In this document: positions 58,846 through 64,000 of the stretch, piece by piece
Numbering within the stretch: position 1 is the stretch's first letter
How the letters are laid out: the number at the start of each line of letters is the position of its first letter
Source of the DNA: Dendrocalamus latiflorus
Lineage: Eukaryota > Streptophyta > Magnoliopsida > Poales > Poaceae
NCBI GenBank assembly: GCA_017311315.1
Contig: CM029663.1
Coordinates: forward strand, 15,609,412-15,673,411
Direction: 5' to 3'
DNA: 64,000 bases
The notes under the pieces: generated by a model
The model's input: only the letters and a program-made list of their open reading frames with translations
Databases searched by the model: none
What the model was told of the DNA's origin: nothing
Made by a program: the position numbers and the translations under genes

Positions 58846-60539
58846 GAACGTTGAGCAAGGAAGCAGATGGATGCAAATTCTTGAATCTTTTTTATGTATT
58901 ATACGAATGGAAGCTGCAAATTGTTGAGTAGGAATGTTGCTTCGAAGCTGCAAATTATTTTGTGCATGGAAGCTGAAAATAGCTGCTGCAAATTTGGAGT
59001 TCAGTCACAAAATTTCTCAGTCATTTCCACTCAGTAATTTCATTCATTGACTTTATACTATTCCTTTCGCTAGCCAGCTGCTGCCATTTTTACTTGTGCT
59101 ACCAGCAGCACTCCATAAAATAGTACATCACACACGTTGAGTGAACATTGTCATGCCCATAAACCAACAATCATTACAAAACTTCTCGACAGTACATGCG
59201 CATCCTTCATGATACATGTGAAAAAACTCAATCGTGAACAAAGCAGTGATCTAAAGCACAATTGACTACTTCATCTGTTTCTTCCTTCAGTAAGTCCTTG
59301 GTCACTTCACCTAGGTAGTCTGCAGCACAAATTAACCACAAGAACTCCTGAAATTAGAACATCTGAAGCCAATCTTCTTGGATACATATATTTTCTAGTG
59401 TGGATCTTATTTTTTTTGGAAGAATTCAAGTGTGGATCTTGGACTAGTGGACTACAGGGTACTTCACATGAATTAGGGCCTCATGCTTCCGGCCCATGGG
59501 CCTAAAATTGACTTGCCTTACGTCGTCCAGTATTTGAAGTCCCACTTGAAATCTGATCTCTATCCCTGCAAAATCTTTTATCTTCACAGCTTGCGAAGTT
59601 TGGTTGAAGCTAATCAGTGAACTCTTTAACTACTATACCTAACTGACACTTATCCAGTGTTTCAGACTTTCAACTCCAGGTATTATTGTCTTTACGTTCA
59701 TCTGACGTCGTCTGATTGTTCTTGGCCCACACCATTTGTTGACTGACGTTTCTGATCTGAAAGTCGTAACTGCAACCGATAAAGAAAATAACAATTATCT
59801 GCAGTCAAGTACTAAGATTACGCCTTTTATGATGTAACTTCATTAGAAAAGCTCTCTAGTCAAATTATTTTTGGTGCAGTCAAGTACTAAGCTCGTGCTG
59901 TTTTTCTTTAGATGGCTTTGCTCTTGAAGTCTTGGCACTATTTTTCATTTTTGATGATAGCATACTAGTTTTGACCAGAGCAGAATGCTTCTATTGGTCT
60001 GTTACGTACGTCACGTTGCTTCCCAATGCCTAGTGATCCACGCAGTGAAGGGATCGATGTGTCAATTGTCAACATGCAAAAATACCGGTGAAAAGATGAT
60101 AGCTTTGAAGATTCAACATGGATGTGAGATGATATTGTCAATATATTGCTTTGCTTTCGTCACTTTGATCCTTCAGGAGAGCTGACTTTCACTTGCTGTG
60201 TGTGCGAGAGAGACGACGAAGGGTTGCATTGTTAGTACTCAACTGGGTGAGTCGTGCATATTTGAGCTAGTCTCTTCGGAGACATCCAATAAAATTGGAA
60301 AGGTACAGAGAAGATGTGCATGCTTGAGCTACCCTCAATTTTAAGCATTCAATTTATGGGGTTTTTTTGGGCTTTATCGTCTAAACAAAGCCATCGCTAA
60401 ATTTGCTGAAACCAATGAAAGTAGGCATTTGAGAGTTGTGAGCTTAAAGCTAGAGGAAATATCAAGTGCTAAGTTGGCGTGCGGGTCACGTGGAGAAGGA
60501 AGGGGGAAACACGCAGGCCGGCTGGACAGCAGGAAGGGA
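58846..60539. other. Right flank of the Tat element, mostly non-coding
   Basis: The first roughly 130 bases (AAGGAAGCAGATGGATGC..., repeated GAAGCTG and GCTGCAAATT phrases) look like transcribed 3' UTR-type sequence. The rest is AT-rich, with no long open frame and no RNA gene seen, apart from the short exon-like stretch listed separately at 59228-59319. Confidence 0.35.
59228..59319 (-). other. Possible orphan terminal exon
   Basis: On the minus strand a CTGCAG acceptor (59320-59325) is followed by an open stretch reading DYLGEVTKDLLKEETDEVV and NCALDHCFVHD, then TGA (59228-59230). The amino-acid make-up is protein-like and unlike the surrounding AT-rich sequence. I could not find upstream exons and do not recognise the protein. 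It may be a gene fragment. Confidence 0.3.
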
Positions 60540-60633
60540 AAGAAAGATGGAATTTTTTGTACGGATAATCTATTTTTTATTCGAAAATACATAAATATAT
60601 CTGTGGAAATTTTTTTTACAAAAATAGACTCAG

Positions 60634-60812
60634 TCGCCCCCCCATTGGGCGACTGCCGCCTTTCGCCCAACCGGGAGGCGACAAAATTTCTGTCGCTCTA
60701 CGTTCGAGCGACTGCAATCAGTCGCTTTCCTATTGGGCGACTGTCATGCAGTCGCCCAATGGATGGGCGACTAAAAGTGCAGTCGCCCAATGGAGGGGCG
60801 GCTTTACTTAGT
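60634..60812. repeat. Cluster of inverted CAGTCGCCCAAT / ATTGGGCGACTG repeats
   Basis: At least five copies of GGGCGACTG or its complement CAGTCGCCC lie within about 170 bp. One perfect hairpin has 12-bp arms at 60732-60743 and 60749-60760 around five bases. It sits at the left edge of the MULE-like gene cluster and could be the sub-terminal region of that element. No coding evidence. Confidence 0.7.
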
Positions 60813-61209
60813 CCCCGTGATTTTTTAGAGTTTTGTCAATTTTGTAGTTTTAAACTGGAATAAAATGTGGTATAGTTGCAATAAAAGTTTATGTTTATTG
60901 TATGTTGTAGGTGCATTAAAAATTTTGGGAAATTTTTTTAAGAACAATTGACTGTAGAACGTTTGATATATACATTGGTAAGTGATATTTTCATGTTACT
61001 GAGAATTAGTTTACGAAGAGAACTGGTATGTTAATATTGTTAAATGACTTGCTATCTGAATCATTGAATGCGAACAGACGAGATAATAACCTTATGTGAA
61101 TAGAAATAAACTTCATAATACAGTTGGGAGTAACATGCCGCGTACAATTTTATTACATACATAACATATAGCATGATATGCGACTAACCCACCCAACTGC
61201 TCGTACCAC

Positions 61210-61990
61210 CTACTGTGTGGACCGGGGCCACTTTCCCTTCCTCGCCCGCTCGGCGTTGAACTCCTCCGCGGCCTCTTTTGCCTTAACCGCAATTTCCCTC
61301 TTTCTCTCGCGTTCCCTCTCGCGAGCCTCCCGCTCCCTACGGGTGCACGCTTCGAGATGAACTTGCGTCTCGCGTTGTATACGCAGGGTGTGCTCGTTCT
61401 TGCGGCGCTCCTCCTCCAGCAACTCCTTCTCCTTTGTGACATTCCACTCCTCGAAGTCGAGGGTCCATTGGTCCGCAGGGTGGATCTCAAGATCGATCCA
61501 TTTGCGGTAGCCACATAGGGGCTCCGGAGACTGTAAATAAAGGAGAGATATTGTTAGTGCGTGTTGTGAAGGAGAAAAGGTAGGGGAAAATGGTGCATGT
61601 GGTCGTTACCAGCTGCCGATAGGTTGCGGTGTCAAAACGGTGGTTGGGGTAGTCACTGGAGTAGTTTGCGCAACCCTAGTAACGCATACCTAGACTGATG
61701 CGGTGCTTAGACTTGAAGAACTTGCACACGTCCCCGCACCAACAAAGGGGACGTGTCTCCCCCTTATGTGGTAGTTGTGGCGAACGCTCAGTGGGGACGT
61801 CCGGGATAGGGTTGTTGCTACGCGGGCGCTCTTTGGGGGAACCTTTCATCGTAGCACGATGGGCTTGTTCTACCCGGGCCTGGATAGCCCTTATTTTCTC
61901 ATCGTGGGCGGCAGCTGACCGTGCTATGTCACGGGTCTCCTCCCAATCCTTCACCATCTTGTCCCATTGCTTCTTCTTGCATTTGTCCAT
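61210..61990 (-). pseudogene. GRF-like zinc-finger accessory gene, two exons, one in-frame stop
   Basis: Exon 1 is 61610-61990 (ATG at 61990), exon 2 61210-61530, joined by GT-AG in phase, 234 codons including stop. It starts MDKCKKKQWDKMVKDWEE. A Cys/His-type motif follows (PLCWCGDVCKFFKS, then GCANY), resembling a GRF zinc finger. Exon 2 has CGYRKWIDLEI and then a long charged coiled coil (RRKNEHTLRIQRE... ending in Arg/Glu/Lys repeats), finishing KGKWPRSTQ. An amber stop at 61676-61678 sits inside the finger, between the CxC half and the C-NY half. A TATA box (complement of about 62070-62077) lies upstream. Function unknown; similar grass proteins exist as far as I recall. Decayed copy. 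Confidence 0.65.
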
Positions 61991-62069
61991 CCCGGTGGGG
62001 TGAGGGAAGCGCGGTGTAGTATGGGGTTTGGTTGTGCAATGTTTGCTGGGAAATGAAATGCACACCAAT

Positions 62070-62077
62070 TTATAGGG
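62070..62077 (-). promoter_or_regulatory. TATA box of the minus-strand GRF-like gene
   Basis: Minus-strand CTATAAATTGG, about 80 bases upstream of the ATG at 61990. Its spacing from the ATG suits a plant core promoter with a short leader. It faces away from the TATA box at 62622. Confidence 0.6.
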
Positions 62078-62120
62078 TCCGTTTTCTCTCTACTCCTACG
62101 TGTAAAGCTAGTCCGCGTGG

Positions 62121-62621
62121 TCGTAGCAGTGAGCAAAGCTGCCCTATTTTGTCATCTCACTGAGCAAAGCTGACCTCTTTTTGTCACGTCATGTCACTGA
62201 GCAAAGCTGGCCTCTTTTGTCATGTGTGTGCAGAAAGCAACCATGTTTTGTCATCTCTCTGCGCAAAGCTGCCCTCTCTTGTCATGTCACTGAGCAAAGC
62301 TGCCCTCTCTTGTCATGTGTGTGCAGAAAGCAGCCATGTTTTGTCATCTCTCTGCGCAAAGCTGCCCTCTCTTGTCATATCACTGCGCAAAGCTGCCCTC
62401 TTTTGTCATCTCACTGAGCAAAGCTGCCCTCTCTTGTCATGTGTGTGCAGAAAGCAGTCCTGTTTTGTCATCTCTCTGCGCAAAGCTACCCTCTCTTGTC
62501 ATCTCACTGAGCAAAACTGCCCTCTCTTGTCATGTCACTGCGCAAAGCTGCCCTCTTTTGTCATCTCTCTGCTCAAAGTTGTCCTCTTATGGCACGTCAC
62601 TGCGCAAGTTCTCTCGTTTAG
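62121..62621. repeat. 31-bp minisatellite, about 16 copies, between two divergent genes
   Basis: The unit reads roughly TCATSTCACTGMGCAAAGC then TGCCCTCTYTTG, 31 bp, repeated about 16 times with a few 32-36-bp variants near the left end. A variant unit (TCATGTGTGTGCAGAAAGCA then a CCATGTTTTG-like tail) recurs every three to four units, giving a higher-order pattern. The 31-bp length makes any open frame cycle through three phases, so the frames across it are artefacts. The last unit runs directly into the TATA box at 62622. Confidence 0.93.
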
Positions 62622-62629
62622 TATAAATA
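62622..62629 (+). promoter_or_regulatory. TATA box of the plus-strand GRF-like gene
   Basis: TATAAATA directly abutting the last minisatellite unit, 94 bases upstream of the ATG at 62716. Confidence 0.65.
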
Positions 62630-62715
62630 GCACAGTTGGGGTCTCATGACATTGTAGACAGAGAACCCCGTAAATCGAACAAAGAAGTACTATCTCTTTC
62701 GTGGTGGAAAATACC

Positions 62716-63329
62716 ATGTCGGAAGCTGAGGGGCCAGTCGATTTTGGGTCACCGAAGGAAGACCTTCCCTTGGTAAGGAGGGAGATCTTTGGACCACACT
62801 ACCGCTTGATACTAAGCCGGCGTACTCAACCAGCGTGGCCGAAATACAGACACAATGAGTACGCGGTCGTGCAGGCCCTGGATGGCCCGTTCGATGGCGG
62901 GTGTCATTTCTTCCGATGCCCACGCTCCGGGGTACAAATTAGTAATAATACATTTTTTGTTATTCCTTATGGACCCTCCATGTTTACCGTCCTTTCCCGC
63001 ATATGGCGAAATGCGACTTCTCCCGGTGGATCGACCCTCCTCATGAATGGTATATTTGCCGTTATGTGGATACATTATGGGATTGAGTCTTGGAGTTGTA
63101 GGACCGAATCGAGACTCTCAGTGAGGAGAACAACGACCTCCGCCAACAGATTCAACGCGAGAGGGGCAATGAGGAGGTCGTGAACATAGGAAGCTCTTAT
63201 GATCCCACATGTTACTGCGCGAACCCGAGCTGCATATGTGCGTACCACTACCACGACGGCCAGCCACGTCCGAGGCGGCCCCCTCAGCAATTCTCCATGT
63301 GGGTGCCACGAGGCTCTTTTGGCATATAG
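62716..63329 (+). pseudogene. GRF-like zinc-finger accessory gene, two exons, two in-frame stops
   Basis: Exon 1 is 62716-62931 (MSEAEGPVDFGSP...; donor GT at 62932). Exon 2 is about 63009-63329; its acceptor AG is not visible, so it may be mutated. Motifs are YRHNEYAVVQALDG and GGCHFFRCPRSG in exon 1 and KCDFSRWIDPPHEW in exon 2, together resembling a GRF zinc finger (FRC...C.F..W.D). One early cysteine expected before RH appears to be tyrosine. A coiled-coil stretch follows (IETLSEENNDLRQQIQRE), then a Cys-rich tail (CYCANPSCICAYHYH) and Pro/Arg end. TGA and TAG stops interrupt the linker before the coiled coil (about 63080-63105). Function unknown; decayed copy. Confidence 0.62.
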
Positions 63330-63624
63330 GCAACGAGGGGTATGGTTGTGTCGTATTTTAGTTCTTGGTTGTCGTGTTGTGTTGATGGTGTGGCGCTGGG
63401 CCTGTTGTCGTGATTTAAATTCTTGGTTGTAGTACTTCCATATGTTATGTATGTGCAATGTATGTGTTGTTCTCCATGTGGGTGCTATTGCATTTTAACG
63501 AACAGCAAATACATCTAGTAAGTAAGCAATACTAAGCTACCAGCACAACACCAACTACATTACAGAAACGGGATGTAACATACAAGTTTTACAAATGGTA
63601 CATGAAATTTAGCATGCATTGCAA

Positions 63625-64000
63625 CTACTGATCAGGACATGCATTGCATCGTCTAGCTGTGTGCCCTTCCTGACCGCATCGCCCACAACGTGCATCAGAT
63701 GTTCCAGCTTGTGATTCGTCCATGTCATTTCTAATACGCCGGCTCTATCGCCGACCCTTCCCACCCTTCATCATGTTAATATCCGGAACCCAGGTCCTCG
63801 CTGAAATGTCCAAAGTGGCGAAGTTTCCCACCACCCTGAACCCCCGGAGCTCCCCACACCAAGCTTGCAGTATTCTCTCCTTGAAAAAGTACTCGGACAT
63901 GAAGTTGGAAGGATCCATACCCACGGTCCCGCATGCAGCGAGGACATGAGAGCATGGCTTGTGTAACAACTTAAGCTTGTTGCATGTGCAACTAGGTTCG
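63625..64000 (-). pseudogene. 3' end of a MULE transposase gene (SWIM and CCHC zinc fingers), partial
   Basis: The minus-strand frame enters from the window edge with a SWIM finger (CTCNKLKLLHKPCSH, i.e. CxC...CxH), then the conserved tail LAACGTVGMDPSNFMSEYF and the family's WVPDINMMKGGKGRR. An in-frame TAG at 63745-63747 interrupts it. The frame then resumes through a CCHC knuckle (CGRCGQEGHTARRC) to the natural stop at 63625-63627. This end structure is typical of plant MuDR/MURA-type transposases. The catalytic DDE part lies beyond the window. The stop would remove the knuckle, so this copy is probably inactive. Confidence 0.85.

Larger units (their letters stand above)
61210..64000. mobile_element. 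Part of a Mutator-like element (MULE) with two accessory genes; right end outside window
   Basis: A MULE transposase 3' end (63625-64000, minus) lies next to two small genes with zinc-binding GRF-like motifs (61210-61990 minus; 62716-63329 plus). Proteins of this kind are numerous in grass genomes and typical of repeats. I infer one element from proximity, similar decay and the inverted-repeat cluster to the left (60634-60812). Terminal inverted repeats and target duplication could not be tested because the right end is missing. Confidence 0.5.

Noticed and set aside
62121..62621. Possible CRISPR-like array
   Set aside because: Regular 31-bp repeats have no unique spacers between them and this is a plant nuclear sequence; it is a minisatellite.
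62191..62649. Repetitive Cys/Ser-rich ORFs across the minisatellite
   Set aside because: The 31-bp unit is not a multiple of three, so the frame just cycles through three readings of the same repeat; no domain and no start context.

Overview
This window is plant nuclear DNA, almost certainly from a grass (Poaceae). The signs are intron-rich genes with very GC-rich first exons, several Tourist-like MITEs with GGCC/GGG..GTTTGG ends, and nested LTR retrotransposons of the Ty3/gypsy Reina-like and Tat lineages and of Ty1/copia. There is no bacterial gene organisation; most long open frames belong to transposable elements.

Left third (1-31,031, + strand): three complete host genes could be assembled exon by exon with every phase matching. 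They are isopentenyl phosphate kinase (IPK, 620-9551, 12 exons, 335 aa), a chloroplast ClpF-type Clp-protease adaptor (11800-15234, 9 coding exons, 333 aa) and a plastid-type chorismate mutase (21964-31031, 6 exons, 317 aa). All have grown by insertions into introns. IPK carries a young 5.0 kb Reina-like gypsy element in intron 6 and ClpF a small MITE in intron 7. Chorismate mutase holds a copia-type element (itself split by a hAT-like element) in intron 1 and a short gag-only retroelement in intron 3. Between ClpF and chorismate mutase lie degenerate LTR-derived sequence, a three-copy tandem repeat and a foldback MITE.

Middle (31.1-50.2 kb): a frameshifted phytocyanin pseudogene; a minus-strand RMD1/DUF155-family gene whose first exon is split by a hAT element with a perfect 8-bp target duplication and whose 5' end abuts a MITE; a decayed 7.1 kb copia element; unclassified repeats; and a small intact minus-strand CLE peptide gene whose C-terminus is the 12-residue CLE ligand.

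Right (50.2-64 kb): a large, young Tat-lineage gypsy element (50211-58845) with an extra plant/archaeal-type RNase H domain, inserted into GC-rich sequence that looks like a gene leader. Beyond it is a cluster that reads as part of a Mutator-like (MULE) element. It holds two divergent two-exon genes with GRF-like zinc-binding motifs, separated by a roughly 500-bp array of 31-bp repeats that runs into the TATA box of one of them, followed by the 3' end of a MULE transposase gene (SWIM and CCHC fingers) that continues past the window edge. All three carry in-frame stops. This cluster is the least familiar structure in the window.
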